Of a DNA stretch of 64,000 nt, positions 7,782 to 17,048 are shown in pieces. Positions within the stretch are counted from its first letter, which is position 1; the number at the start of each line of letters is the position of its first letter. Under the pieces are notes generated by a model. The model worked only from the letters and a program-made list of their open reading frames with translations. It ran no database searches and had not been told where the DNA came from. Both the position numbers and the translations under genes were made by a program. This stretch comes from Legionella_A sp963772805 (GTDB lineage Bacteria; Pseudomonadota; Gammaproteobacteria; Legionellales; Legionellaceae), in contig CAVYYU010000004.1 in the NCBI GenBank assembly GCA_963772805.1, forward strand, positions 62,001 to 126,000, read 5' to 3'.

Positions 7782-9377
7782 ATGACAGAACATGAATTTT
7801 TAAAAAGTCTGGAAGCCAAGCTATGGACTTCAGCGAACAAATTACTACCTTCATTAGACGCGGCAGTTTATAAGCATGTTGTTCTAGGGTTACTTTTCTT
7901 GAAATACGTTTCAGACAGCTTTGAAACCCGTCGACAGGAGCTGCGCGAGGCATTTGCAAACTCAGAGCATGATTATTATCTGGGCGAAGATACAGAAGAA
8001 GATATTATTCAAGAAGAGCTGGAAAACCGCGATTACTATACTGAGAAAAACGTATTTTGGGTTCCTCGAGCGGCCAGATGGCAATATTTGCAAGATAATA
8101 TCAGGTTATCTCTCGGCAATCCTCTACCACTAGGTGGCGAGTTTAAAGGGGCTGGCAAGCTCATTGATGATGCTATGGCACTGGTTGAGGCTGAAAACCC
8201 TAAGTTAAAAAAGATTCTCAAAAAAGATTTCTCCCAATTGCAAATTGATCAAACCAAACTTGCTAATTTACTCGATCTGTTAGCAACCATTCCATTTCAT
8301 TATGATGGTATGCAATCGAAAGACATCTTGGGGCATATCTATGAGTACTTTCTAGGCCAATTTGCAGCAGCAGAAGGCAAAAAAGGCGGTCAGTTCTACA
8401 CCCCTAAATCCATTGTTGGTTTGATTGTAGAAATGCTCGAACCTTTTAAAGGACGGGTTTATGATCCTGCCATGGGATCTGGTGGTTTCTTTATTTCTTC
8501 TGAGAAATTTATTGAAGAGCACCGCGGTAAAATTCGTGATATCTCTGTGTATGGTCAAGAGTCCAATCCTACCACTTGGCGATTGGCTGCTATGAATATG
8601 GCCATTCGCGGTATTGATTTTAATTTTGGTAAAGAACCCACCGATACCTTTACCAAAGATCAACACCCAGACTTAAGAGCAGATTATGTATTGGCAAACC
8701 CACCTTTTAACATGAAAGAATGGTGGGATGGCTCACTGGATGGAGATAGTCGTTGGAAGTATGGTCAACCCTGCCAAGGCAATGCTAACTTTGCTTGGAT
8801 GCAGCATATGTTACACCATACAAGCCCTAATGGCGTTGTTGGTCTTGTTTTATCAAATGGTTCTTTAAGTACAAATACAGCCGGTGAAAAAGAAGTACGC
8901 GAAGCCATTGTTAAAGCTGATTTAGTTGAAGCGATTGTGGCTTTACCCGCTCAATTATTTAGTAATACCCAAATCCCTGCTTGTATTTGGATACTGAATA
9001 AGAATAAACCCCAAAAAGGTAAAACTTTATTTATCGATGCTAGGCAAGTTGGCTATATGCTTGATCGTAAGCAGAAAGCATTTTCAGATAATGATATTCG
9101 TGAGTTGGCTGATGTGCTTCATAAATGGCGGAAGAATGATGGTTATGAAAATATTGCTGGGAAACATTATGAGGCAACTTTAGAAGATATTGCTAAGCAT
9201 GAATTTATTTTGACTCCAGGGCGATATGTTGGGGCTGTGGATGTTGAGGATGATGGAGTAGATTTTTCTAAGAAGATGCAAGATCTGACTGCCTTGCTTG
9301 CTGAGCAATTTACAAAATCTTCAAGACTTGAAAAGCAAATTAAAGATAACTTATCGGAGCTTGGTTATGACTTATAG
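7782..9377 (+). CDS. hsdM: Type I restriction-modification methylase subunit HsdM
   Basis: The 531-residue protein has the HsdM N-terminal helical domain (KLWTSANKLLPSLDAAVYKH), then the N6-adenine methylase core. SAM motif I is DPAMGSGGFF near residue 228 and catalytic motif IV is ANPPFNMKEWW near residue 305. The family GQFYTPKSIV segment lies just before motif I. All catalytic residues are intact. HsdM forms M2S with HsdS and methylates host DNA. It is first in a tight operon: its end overlaps hsdS by 11 bases. Confidence 0.95.
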   Translation: MTEHEFLKSLEAKLWTSANKLLPSLDAAVYKHVVLGLLFLKYVSDSFETRRQELREAFANSEHDYYLGEDTEEDIIQEELENRDYYTEKNVFWVPRAARWQYLQDNIRLSLGNPLPLGGEFKGAGKLIDDAMALVEAENPKLKKILKKDFSQLQIDQTKLANLLDLLATIPFHYDGMQSKDILGHIYEYFLGQFAAAEGKKGGQFYTPKSIVGLIVEMLEPFKGRVYDPAMGSGGFFISSEKFIEEHRGKIRDISVYGQESNPTTWRLAAMNMAIRGIDFNFGKEPTDTFTKDQHPDLRADYVLANPPFNMKEWWDGSLDGDSRWKYGQPCQGNANFAWMQHMLHHTSPNGVVGLVLSNGSLSTNTAGEKEVREAIVKADLVEAIVALPAQLFSNTQIPACIWILNKNKPQKGKTLFIDARQVGYMLDRKQKAFSDNDIRELADVLHKWRKNDGYENIAGKHYEATLEDIAKHEFILTPGRYVGAVDVEDDGVDFSKKMQDLTALLAEQFTKSSRLEKQIKDNLSELGYDL

Positions 9378-10719
9378 TTTTACTACGCTCCCCCTCGAAG
9401 AGTGCATGGAGCAATTGATTGACTATAGAGGTAAAACACCTAGAAAGACAGAAGCAGGAATTCCATTAATTACAGCTAAAGTTATAAAAAATGGTAAAAT
9501 TTTGCCACCAACTGAGTTTATTGCGGAAAGTGATTATGAAAGTTGGATGCGAAGAGGTATACCAAAAGAAGGAGATGTGGTTTTAACCGTTGAGGCACCT
9601 TTGGGTGAAGTTGCTCAATTGGATTCAAGAAAAATTGCATTAGCCCAAAGAGTTATTACATTGAGAGGAAAAAAAGATCTTTTAAATAATACATTTCTCA
9701 AATATCTTTTGATGTCAAATGAGTGCCAGAGTCATCTGAATGGCAGAGCTAGTGGAACAACAGTTATTGGGATAAAACAATCAGAGCTGAGGAAAGTCTT
9801 GTTAACTTTTCCTCCTTTATCAATTCAGAACAAAATATCAAATATTCTCTCAACCCTAGACGACAAAATCGAACTCAACAAAAAAATCAATCACACCTTG
9901 GAGTCCATAGCGCAAGCGATGTTTAAGTCTTGGTTTGTGGATTTTGATCCGGTTCATGCCAAAGCCAATGCGAACAGTGAAGATGAGTACGATGCGATTG
10001 CAAAAGAGCTTGGCATTTCCAGAGAGATTTTAGATTTATTTCCCAGTGAATTTGAAGAAAATGAGATGGGGTTGATCCCGAAGGGGTGGGGATTTAATAA
10101 TTTATCTGATTTTATATCGGTGGTAAAAGGGAAGTCATATAAAAGCTCAGAGCTTCAACCATCATCAACAGCGTTAGTTACTCTTAAATCTTTCTTAAGA
10201 GGTGGTGGGTATCGACTAGATGGTCTTAAACAATATATTGGTAAATATAAAAATGAACAAATAGTTGAGCCCGGAGAATTAATTATTGCATACACCGATG
10301 TCACTCAAAATGCTGATGTTATAGGAAAACCAGCTATTGTAATCCATGATAAAAATATAGAAACTTTGGTTGCTTCTCTGGATGTAGGAATTGTTAGAAT
10401 TATAAAAGAACATTTCCCTTTGAGCTATCTGTTTTATTATTTTAAAACAGAATTATTTCAAAACTATATTTTGGGATACACATCTGGCACCACAGTATTA
10501 CATTTATCAAAAAACTGGATTGAAAATCATAATATTTTAACCCCTCCTCAGAAGATGATTAGGCAATTTGATGGTTTTTGCCGAAATGTCTTTCATCAAT
10601 TAAATGAAAATATTCAAGAAGTCCAGATATTGGAGGATATTAAAACCTTGTTATTACCAAAACTAATATCAGGTGAAATCGATGTATCTAATCTAAAATT
10701 GGAGCCAGAAAATGATTAA
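9367..10719 (+). CDS. hsdS: Type I restriction-modification specificity subunit HsdS
   Basis: The 450-residue protein has two target-recognition domains separated by conserved helices. The first domain ends before PPLSIQNKISNILSTLDDKI, followed by the long helix with LNKKINHTLESIAQAMFKSW and the FDPVHAKA segment near residue 200. The second domain runs from about 235 to 400 and is followed by a second helical repeat (QEVQILEDIKTLLLPKLISG). The ATG at 9367 lies inside the end of hsdM and is preferred to an upstream in-frame ATG at 9298. It sets the bipartite DNA target of the complex. Confidence 0.93.
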   Translation: MTYSFTTLPLEECMEQLIDYRGKTPRKTEAGIPLITAKVIKNGKILPPTEFIAESDYESWMRRGIPKEGDVVLTVEAPLGEVAQLDSRKIALAQRVITLRGKKDLLNNTFLKYLLMSNECQSHLNGRASGTTVIGIKQSELRKVLLTFPPLSIQNKISNILSTLDDKIELNKKINHTLESIAQAMFKSWFVDFDPVHAKANANSEDEYDAIAKELGISREILDLFPSEFEENEMGLIPKGWGFNNLSDFISVVKGKSYKSSELQPSSTALVTLKSFLRGGGYRLDGLKQYIGKYKNEQIVEPGELIIAYTDVTQNADVIGKPAIVIHDKNIETLVASLDVGIVRIIKEHFPLSYLFYYFKTELFQNYILGYTSGTTVLHLSKNWIENHNILTPPQKMIRQFDGFCRNVFHQLNENIQEVQILEDIKTLLLPKLISGEIDVSNLKLEPEND

Positions 10720-13700
10720 CGAAGATCAAGTCGAACAACTGGCCATCCAATGGTTTAAAGAATTAGGGTACGATTATTTATATGGCCCTGATATCGCTCA
10801 TGATGGCGTATCACCCCTAAGATCAGACTATCAATCGGTATTGCTTGAAAGCCGATTAAAGTCAGCATTAACCCGTTTAAACCCACAAATACCTGAAAAC
10901 AGTATTCTTGAAGCAATTGATAAACTCAAAAAGCCACAAAAAACGAGCTTAATACAAAATAACTTAGTTTTTCATCGGCTATTAACTGAAGGTGTTGGTC
11001 TAGAAATTAAAACCGATGAAGGCTGGAAAGGCGAGCGAGTTAAGCTTGTTGATTTTCATAACCCAGAAAACAATGACTTCTTGATCGTCAATCAATTTAC
11101 GGTCAAAGGCACCAAAATGAATCGCCGGCCGGATATTGTGTTGTTTATCAACGGGTTGCCAATTAGTGTCATTGAACTAAAAAACCCGGCTGATGAATCG
11201 GCTGATATATTCAAAGCTTATAACCAAATAGAAACGTATAAGCAGGAAATAGAAGATTTATTTATTTTCAATGAGGCCTGTATTATCAGTGATGGTTTAA
11301 ATGCGCGTATAGGATCATTAACTGCTTCTGAAGAACGTTATATGTATTGGCGCACGGTTAAGGATGAAGCTGACAGACCTCTATTGGAATATCAACTGGA
11401 AACATTGATTCGCGGATTTTTTGATAAAACCTTATTGCTAGATTATCTGCAAAATTTCATTTTATTTGAGGACAGCGGCAAGTCAATTATTAAAAAAATT
11501 GCTGGGTATCATCAATTTCATGCTGTCAAAGAAGCAGTTACTTCTGTCATCGAAGCGGCTGAAAATAAAAAACGAAAAGGTGGCGTTGTCTGGCATACGC
11601 AAGGTTCTGGTAAATCGATTTCAATGGTTTGTTTTGCGGGCAAGCTGTCAAAGCAAGCAGCCATGAAAAATCCAACCTTGTTGGTTGTCACTGACCGAAA
11701 CGATCTCGATGGTCAACTGTATGGTACTTTTTGTAAATCCAAATTGTTACTTGGTCAACAACCGATACAGATGGATAGCATTGATAAATTGCGTGAAGAG
11801 CTAACCAATAAACCCTCTGGTGGCATTATCTTTACGACCATACAAAAATTTTCTCTTAAAAAAGATGAAAAGCATTTTCCTATGTTATCTGACCGGGAGA
11901 ATATTGTTGTGATTGCTGATGAGGCACACCGAAGCCAGTATGGCTTTGATGCCATGCTTGAAGATGATGGCAGCTTTAAATATGGCTATGCGCAACACCT
12001 AAGAGATGCTGTTCCTAATGCAACATTTCTTGGTTTTACTGGTACCCCAATTGAGGGAGAAGACCGAGATACTCGTGCTGTATTTGGTGATTATATCTCT
12101 ATTTATGATATTGAAGACGCAGTCAAGGATGGCGCAACGGTTCCAATCTATTATGAAAGCCGTTTGGCAAAACTGGATCTTGATATGGAGATTCTAAAAG
12201 AAATAGACGACGATGTTGGCCATTTGGTTGAAGATGAAGAACTGGCCAATCGCGAGAAATTCAAGAGCAAATGGACGGCACTTGAGAAATTGGTTGGTGC
12301 TGAAAACAGAGTGTCCCAAGTTGCCCATGATCTTGTGAATCATTTTGAGGAAAGAACCGCGGCTATTCGTGGTAAAGGAATGATCGTTGCCATGAGCCGT
12401 CATATTGCCGTCCAATTATATAATGCCATTATATCCGAAAGGCCCGATTGGCATAGTGATGACCCAATTAAGGGTAAGATCAAAGTTATTATGACTGGCT
12501 CAGCCAGTGATGATGCTGCTATTCAACCTCACCTTTATTCTAAAAAAGTAAAAGAAGATATAGAGAAGCGGTTTAAAGATCCGGATGATGAGCTGCAATT
12601 AGTTATTGTAAGAGATATGTGGCTCACTGGTTTTGATGCGCCTTGCGCCCATACGATGTATGTTGATAAGCCCATGAAAGCCCATAACTTAATGCAAGCG
12701 ATTACGCGTATTAACCGTGTATTTAAAGATAAAAAGGGCGGTATCGTTGTTGATTATATTGGTATTGCTAATGAGTTGAAATCAGCACTTAAAGATTACT
12801 CTAATGCCGGTGGTAAAGGTCGAACCACTGTTGATCTGGCTGAGGCATTAGCAGAGTTTTTAAAACGCCTTGATATTGTTCGTGATATGTATCATGGGTT
12901 TGATTATTCAAGCTATAAAACAAATGCCCATATAATGCTAGTTCCAGCAGCGAATCATATCCTTGGTTTAGATGATGGTAAAAAACGTTATCTTGATGAG
13001 GTATTGGGATTATCTAAAGCGTTCAGTTTATGTGGAACCTTGGATGAAGCGAGAGAGTGCAGAGAAGAAGTTGCTTTTTTTCAAGCGATAAAATCGGTTA
13101 TACAGAAAGCATCCAGAAGTGAGCGCAAAGGGATTGATAAGAATGCAGCCATTAAACAAATCATTGATAACGCAGTGATATCAGAAGGTATAGAAGATAT
13201 CTTCGAACTGGCAGGCTTAGATAAGCCCAACATTGGCATCTTATCGGATGAATTTTTAGAAGATATTGCCAACATGCCTTATAAAAACTTGGCTGTGGAG
13301 TTATTAGAAAAACTAATCAATGACAATATCCGAGCTAAATCCAGAAATAATGTTGTTCAAGAAAAGAAATTCAGCGACAGATTGCAATCCGCTTTAAGAA
13401 AATATCATAACCGAGCTATTGAAACGGCCAAAATCATCGAAGAGCTAATTCAAATGGCAAAAGATTTAGCCGAAGCTAATAAACATGGTGAAGAGCTTGG
13501 GCTAAATGATGATGAATTATCTTTTTATGATGCTTTAGCTGAAAATGAAAGCGCCCTCAGAGAACTTGGTGATGAGGTCTTAAAGAAAATAGCCCAAGAA
13601 CTTACTCAAAAATTACGTGGCAGTGTTAGTGTTGATTGGCAAAAAAGAGAAAGTGTACGGGCAAAAATGCGTAATTTGATTCGCATTATATTGCGAAGAT

Positions 13701-13786
13701 ATAAGTATCCACCTGATAAACAGGCAGACGCGATTAATTTGGTTATGGAGCAGGCCGCTGCTTTGAGTGATGAGTGGAGTAAGTAG
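10712..13786 (+). CDS. hsdR: Type I restriction endonuclease subunit HsdR
   Basis: A 1,024-residue motor/nuclease subunit. The N-terminal PD-(D/E)XK nuclease shows RRPDIVLF near residue 138 and SVIELKNP near 153. The SF2 helicase core has Walker A (TQGSGKS near 295-300), DEAH (IADEAHRSQYG near 403) and FTGTP motifs. The C-terminal helical region that docks to M2S follows. Length and motif order are those of a functional HsdR. It overlaps the hsdS stop by 8 bases, and its own stop is 3 bases before the reverse transcriptase start, so all four genes are probably co-transcribed. Confidence 0.95.
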   Translation: MINEDQVEQLAIQWFKELGYDYLYGPDIAHDGVSPLRSDYQSVLLESRLKSALTRLNPQIPENSILEAIDKLKKPQKTSLIQNNLVFHRLLTEGVGLEIKTDEGWKGERVKLVDFHNPENNDFLIVNQFTVKGTKMNRRPDIVLFINGLPISVIELKNPADESADIFKAYNQIETYKQEIEDLFIFNEACIISDGLNARIGSLTASEERYMYWRTVKDEADRPLLEYQLETLIRGFFDKTLLLDYLQNFILFEDSGKSIIKKIAGYHQFHAVKEAVTSVIEAAENKKRKGGVVWHTQGSGKSISMVCFAGKLSKQAAMKNPTLLVVTDRNDLDGQLYGTFCKSKLLLGQQPIQMDSIDKLREELTNKPSGGIIFTTIQKFSLKKDEKHFPMLSDRENIVVIADEAHRSQYGFDAMLEDDGSFKYGYAQHLRDAVPNATFLGFTGTPIEGEDRDTRAVFGDYISIYDIEDAVKDGATVPIYYESRLAKLDLDMEILKEIDDDVGHLVEDEELANREKFKSKWTALEKLVGAENRVSQVAHDLVNHFEERTAAIRGKGMIVAMSRHIAVQLYNAIISERPDWHSDDPIKGKIKVIMTGSASDDAAIQPHLYSKKVKEDIEKRFKDPDDELQLVIVRDMWLTGFDAPCAHTMYVDKPMKAHNLMQAITRINRVFKDKKGGIVVDYIGIANELKSALKDYSNAGGKGRTTVDLAEALAEFLKRLDIVRDMYHGFDYSSYKTNAHIMLVPAANHILGLDDGKKRYLDEVLGLSKAFSLCGTLDEARECREEVAFFQAIKSVIQKASRSERKGIDKNAAIKQIIDNAVISEGIEDIFELAGLDKPNIGILSDEFLEDIANMPYKNLAVELLEKLINDNIRAKSRNNVVQEKKFSDRLQSALRKYHNRAIETAKIIEELIQMAKDLAEANKHGEELGLNDDELSFYDALAENESALRELGDEVLKKIAQELTQKLRGSVSVDWQKRESVRAKMRNLIRIILRRYKYPPDKQADAINLVMEQAAALSDEWSK

Positions 13787-13789
13787 AAG

Positions 13790-15184
13790 ATGAATTTGGA
13801 TACACTTGTACAATTTCGAAAATATTTTAACCACAATTTCTGGAGGGCTTTTAAGAATAAGCCTTTTTTTAATGTACCAAAAAGCAAGGGGGAAAAAGAT
13901 AAGTTTATTGAAAAACTATATTCGGAAATACAAAAACGAACATATTACCCATCAGTTCCAGAGTATTATATTGATCGCGATAAAGGAAATTGTGTCACCA
14001 GAATTATTCCCGTTTTTACGCTTGAAGACTACTGTGTTTATTATTATTGTATTAAAAAAATTGAGAATAAAATTGCATATAACAGAGTGGAAAATACTTT
14101 TGGTGGATGGACATTGGGGGGGGTAATAAGAAAAAGTGAACATGATGAAATGGAAGCAAGAAGAGAGCACTTTAATCGTCAAGAAGATTTTGTTGCCGAA
14201 CTGCATGGGGTATCAGTAAGTGAGTATTCTTTTAATCCTTTGGCATGGACTAGAGCATATGGTGACCTAAATGCAAAGCTATACGCCATCGCAGAAATGC
14301 AAAACTATCATTATGTTGCTGAGCTTGATATAGCTAATTATTATGATTCCATTCGTTTGGATATTTTGGAAGCCCGCATAAGGGAATTAGCAAACGTAGA
14401 AGATACTGACATAATTAGTTTACTTTTTCATTTCTTGAACTATTGGAATAGAAATACAAATTTATATAACAAACAAACGGTTGGAATTCCTCAAGATTTT
14501 ATGGGTGATTGCTCCAGAATTTTAGCTAACTTTTATTTGCAAGCATATGACAAATACGTATTCGATTTGTGTAAAAAAAACAAATGCGAATATCTGAGAT
14601 ATGCGGATGATCAGTTTTTATTTTCAGAGGATAAAGAGAAGTTAGATATCTTAATTTTTAAAGTATCGAAGCAACTCAGCTCAATTGGGTTATCTGTTAA
14701 TCAAAAAAAGGTGAAGGTTTGTAAAACAGAAGAGTTATTAAAATATAGATCATTTAAGATTTTTGATTTACTCAAGGATGATGAGAACAAAAAGGATAAA
14801 AATAAGGTAGAACAATTTGTAGATTATTATCTTAATTTGCTCGATGATTGTGGCTTATCTAATATTAAAGAGAATGGCACACCTCTATTAAATAGAGCAT
14901 TATTTTGTCCCGCATTGCGCGAAATAGATCTAGCAAAAAGAACAAAATTGATTAGCTGCTACTTGGACGATACCTACTTAAAAAAAGCGGGCACTCAGCA
15001 TTTTCAGAAAATATACGAATTGCTCCCCGAAACACAGAGGAGCGAATTTATTATTAAACTCTACTCGCTTTCAGAAAAATTAATTCATAATTCATTTCAT
15101 TATCAATTGATTGATTTTTTTGATAAAAATAAAATTGATAGTAAAAAGATAACTGAAAAAATTAAACAGTTAAGTGAAATATAG
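13790..15184 (+). CDS. Defence-type (UG/Abi-like) reverse transcriptase, fourth gene of the hsd operon
   Basis: A 464-residue reverse transcriptase with an intact palm. Motif A is AELDIANYYDSI (catalytic Asp near 180), the motif B region is GIPQDFMGDCSRILANFYL, and motif C is RYADDQF (YADD at 271-274). Motif D (GLSVNQKKVKV) follows. There is no maturase, HNH or integrase domain. The C-terminal 150 residues are predicted all-helical (for example NRALFCPALREIDLAKRTK), as in Abi-type and unknown-group (UG) bacterial RTs linked to phage defence. Motif B has QDFMGDCS where most RTs have QG..SP. The start is 3 bases after the hsdR stop, so the gene belongs to the restriction operon. I cannot assign it to a numbered DRT class. 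Confidence 0.85.
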   Translation: MNLDTLVQFRKYFNHNFWRAFKNKPFFNVPKSKGEKDKFIEKLYSEIQKRTYYPSVPEYYIDRDKGNCVTRIIPVFTLEDYCVYYYCIKKIENKIAYNRVENTFGGWTLGGVIRKSEHDEMEARREHFNRQEDFVAELHGVSVSEYSFNPLAWTRAYGDLNAKLYAIAEMQNYHYVAELDIANYYDSIRLDILEARIRELANVEDTDIISLLFHFLNYWNRNTNLYNKQTVGIPQDFMGDCSRILANFYLQAYDKYVFDLCKKNKCEYLRYADDQFLFSEDKEKLDILIFKVSKQLSSIGLSVNQKKVKVCKTEELLKYRSFKIFDLLKDDENKKDKNKVEQFVDYYLNLLDDCGLSNIKENGTPLLNRALFCPALREIDLAKRTKLISCYLDDTYLKKAGTQHFQKIYELLPETQRSEFIIKLYSLSEKLIHNSFHYQLIDFFDKNKIDSKKITEKIKQLSEI

Positions 15185-15262
15185 CTGCGTAGCGGTATGT
15201 TAATTTTACTATAAAATCACAGGGTAATCCCCCCATTTTTAACCGAAGCTAAAAGTAGAGGT

Positions 15263-16090
15263 TTAGGCAGCTAGTACCAATTTTTGCCTTGGGGGAATTC
15301 CTCCAATTGCAGTATTTGGTCGTTCATTGTTGTACGTCCAAAGCCATTGTGTCGCATGTAGTTGTACCTCAGCAATACTTTCAAATAAATATTGGCTTAA
15401 CCAGTCATACCTAACTGTGCGGTTATACCGTTCAATATAAGCATTTTGCTGTGGATTTCCTGGTTGGATAAAGACCAACTGTATCTGATTCTTATCAGCC
15501 CATTGTCCCAGCAATTTACTGATATACTCCGGGCCATTATCACAACGTATCTGCTTTGGCTTTCCACGCCATTCAATGATTTGATTCAGAGCCCGAACAA
15601 CCCGCTCTGCCGGCAAAGATAAATCCACCTCGATGGCAAGGCCTTCGCGATTGAAGTCATCAAGGACATTAAATAAGCGATAGCTACGGCCATCCTCTAA
15701 CTGATCATGCATAAAATCCATCGACCAGCATTCGTTGATTGCATTTGGCACAGCCAATACGTCAGGCTTCTCCCTGATTAACCGTTTTTTGGGTTTGATT
15801 CGCATGTTGAGCTCCAATTCCCGATAGATTCGATAAACACGCTTATGGTTCCAAGCATAGCCCTTCACATTTCGAAGGTATAAAAAACATAAGCCGAAAC
15901 CCCAATTACGTTGATTCTGAGCTAAACGCATTAACCAATCCGCTATTATGGTGTTTTCATCGCTTAGTTTAGGCTGATATCGATAACAGGTTTCACTGAT
16001 GCTAAACAGGTCGCATGACAAACGAATTGAGACGCCTTTATCAATCACCGCCTTATGTGCCAGCTCACGCCGGCGCGACGGTGTTACCAC
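15263..16090 (-). CDS. IS3-family transposase OrfB (IS407-like)
   Basis: A 275-residue DDE transposase catalytic part (rve domain): MDFMHDQ carries the first Asp, IRCDNGPEY the second, and the region around NAYIERYNRTVR the Glu. It is made as an OrfAB fusion by -1 frameshifting on an A-run at the orfA/orfB junction (about 16084-16093). It contains the usual HTH_21 region at residues 45-105. Confidence 0.9.
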   Translation of the reverse strand: MVTPSRRRELAHKAVIDKGVSIRLSCDLFSISETCYRYQPKLSDENTIIADWLMRLAQNQRNWGFGLCFLYLRNVKGYAWNHKRVYRIYRELELNMRIKPKKRLIREKPDVLAVPNAINECWSMDFMHDQLEDGRSYRLFNVLDDFNREGLAIEVDLSLPAERVVRALNQIIEWRGKPKQIRCDNGPEYISKLLGQWADKNQIQLVFIQPGNPQQNAYIERYNRTVRYDWLSQYLFESIAEVQLHATQWLWTYNNERPNTAIGGIPPRQKLVLAA

Positions 16091-16350
16091 TTTTTTTCAA
16101 TGGCTTCCCTTAGAATCTCGGCTTTCAGGCGCTCTTCAGCATACATCTTTTTAAGACGACTATTTTCAGCTTCCAGCTCTTTTAGTCGCGACATCATGGA
16201 CACATCCATTCCGCCATATTTAGCGCGCCATTTATAAAATGTAGCCGAGCTGATGACATGTTCTCGGCAAAGCTCTGGAACAGGGGTTCCGCCTTCGGAT
16301 TGTTTTAGAATCGACAGTATTTGGCTGTCTGTAAATTTTGATTTTTTCAT
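16084..16350 (-). CDS. IS3-family OrfA (IS407-like)
   Basis: The 88-residue protein starts MKKSKFTDSQIL, has a helix-turn-helix (ELCREHVISSATFYKWRAKY) and ends in a leucine-zipper helix (SRLKELEAENSRLKKMYAEE). ATG 16350 follows a GGAGATTCTGC ribosome site and is preferred over an ATG 18 bases upstream. It provides DNA binding for the OrfAB transposase. Confidence 0.88.
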   Translation of the reverse strand: MKKSKFTDSQILSILKQSEGGTPVPELCREHVISSATFYKWRAKYGGMDVSMMSRLKELEAENSRLKKMYAEERLKAEILREAIEKKW

Positions 16351-16500
16351 GCAGAATCTCCTGTGCATAGGTTACGAGAAAATTCTACTTTTGGCATCAG
16401 TTATTTTTCGGGGAGATTACCACAGATCTTAAGTTAAAAATGGGGGCTTTACATTATAATGTGTATTAGATTGTGTATTAGATTCGACAAGATATGACAT

Positions 16501-16620
16501 TTATGTTGAATGAAAGAGAGTTACCCACCAAGCCTCAACAATCATAACCATAGCCAAAGTATCCAATTCACAATATTTCAATAAAGCGTTTCTAAGCTCT
16601 TCTCGCTCAAAGTCGCTCAT
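16501..16620 (-). pseudogene. C-terminal remnant resembling a DUF2779 protein
   Basis: A 39-residue open stretch contains LLKYCELDTLAMVMIVEAWW, which resembles the conserved C-terminal exonuclease-like end of DUF2779 proteins. No N-terminal part is visible upstream, so it is a remnant at the end of the first element, 340 bases before the att1 repeat. The assignment rests on this short match only. Confidence 0.45.
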
Positions 16621-16839
16621 ATGTTCTCCGTAAGGTATAATCTTTGATTTGTATAGAAACAGTATAATATAAGTATAAGTCAGGACAAACGCGAGTCTCG
16701 TCTAGGTGAGTAACCTATTCTTAATGTAATTAATGATTAAAACTCTGTTCTCTACTATTGTGAATAACTGCATATGAGAAAGCGTCATTAGAATAAGCAA
16801 ATTTTTTTAAAATAGTATTAAATTTATTTAATCATTTTA

Positions 16840-16956
16840 CTGTGTCATAAAACGTGACATAACTGTGACCGTACTAGGCCGTTCTAGGCAGTAACAGGCC
16901 GTTTTTAACGATTTTGACGCATCGCAAGGTATTGATTAATAACGAATTTAAAACTA
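16840..16956. repeat. att-proximal direct repeats (possible integrase arm sites)
   Basis: Just left of att1 there are spaced repeats: GTGTCATAA, GTGACATAA and CTGTGACC, then TAGGCCGTTC, TAGGCAGTAA and CAGGCCGTTT with a 10-11 bp period. Related motifs (GTGCCGTAACTGTG, GGCAGTTTTAGGCAGT) occur left of att2 and att3. Their position and helical spacing suit tyrosine-integrase arm sites; this is inference. Confidence 0.45.
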
Positions 16957-17017
16957 GAGTATCAGGCTTCGAACCAAGGTGTCGGGGGTTCGAGTCCCTC
17001 CGAGCGCACCATTTTTA
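16957..17017 (+). repeat. att1: tRNA 3'-end direct repeat (attachment site)
   Basis: A 61-bp sequence shared with att2 and att3. Its end reads as the 3' part of a tRNA: T-arm GGGGG-TTCGAGT-CCCTC, acceptor strand CGAGCGC, discriminator A, then CCA. The upstream part CAGGCTTCGAACC resembles the anticodon arm of a tRNA-Arg with TCG, but is two bases short in the 3' stem, and there is no 5' half. It is therefore an integration repeat, not a working tRNA. Confidence 0.8.
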
Positions 17018-17048
17018 GGGTCTTTCCCAATTACGGGGGCACTTCAAG

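Larger units (their letters stand above)
15223..16421 (-). mobile_element. IS3-family (IS407-like) insertion sequence, complete
   Basis: A 1,199-bp element with terminal inverted repeats (GGTAATCCCCCC at the left; complement of GGGGAGATTACC at the right) that stay similar for about 35 bp. It is flanked by a 4-bp direct repeat ACAG, the target duplication size of the IS407 group. It sits 38 bases after the reverse transcriptase stop. A second, broken copy lies at 41332-43135. Confidence 0.88.

Noticed and set aside
13790..15184. Retron or group II intron RT
   Set aside because: No msr/msd-like inverted structure stands before the gene (it is directly after hsdR), and no maturase domain or intron domain V is near it.
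16957..17010. Complete tRNA gene
   Set aside because: There is no 5' acceptor strand or D-arm, and the anticodon arm lacks two bases in its 3' stem; only a 3' att fragment is present.
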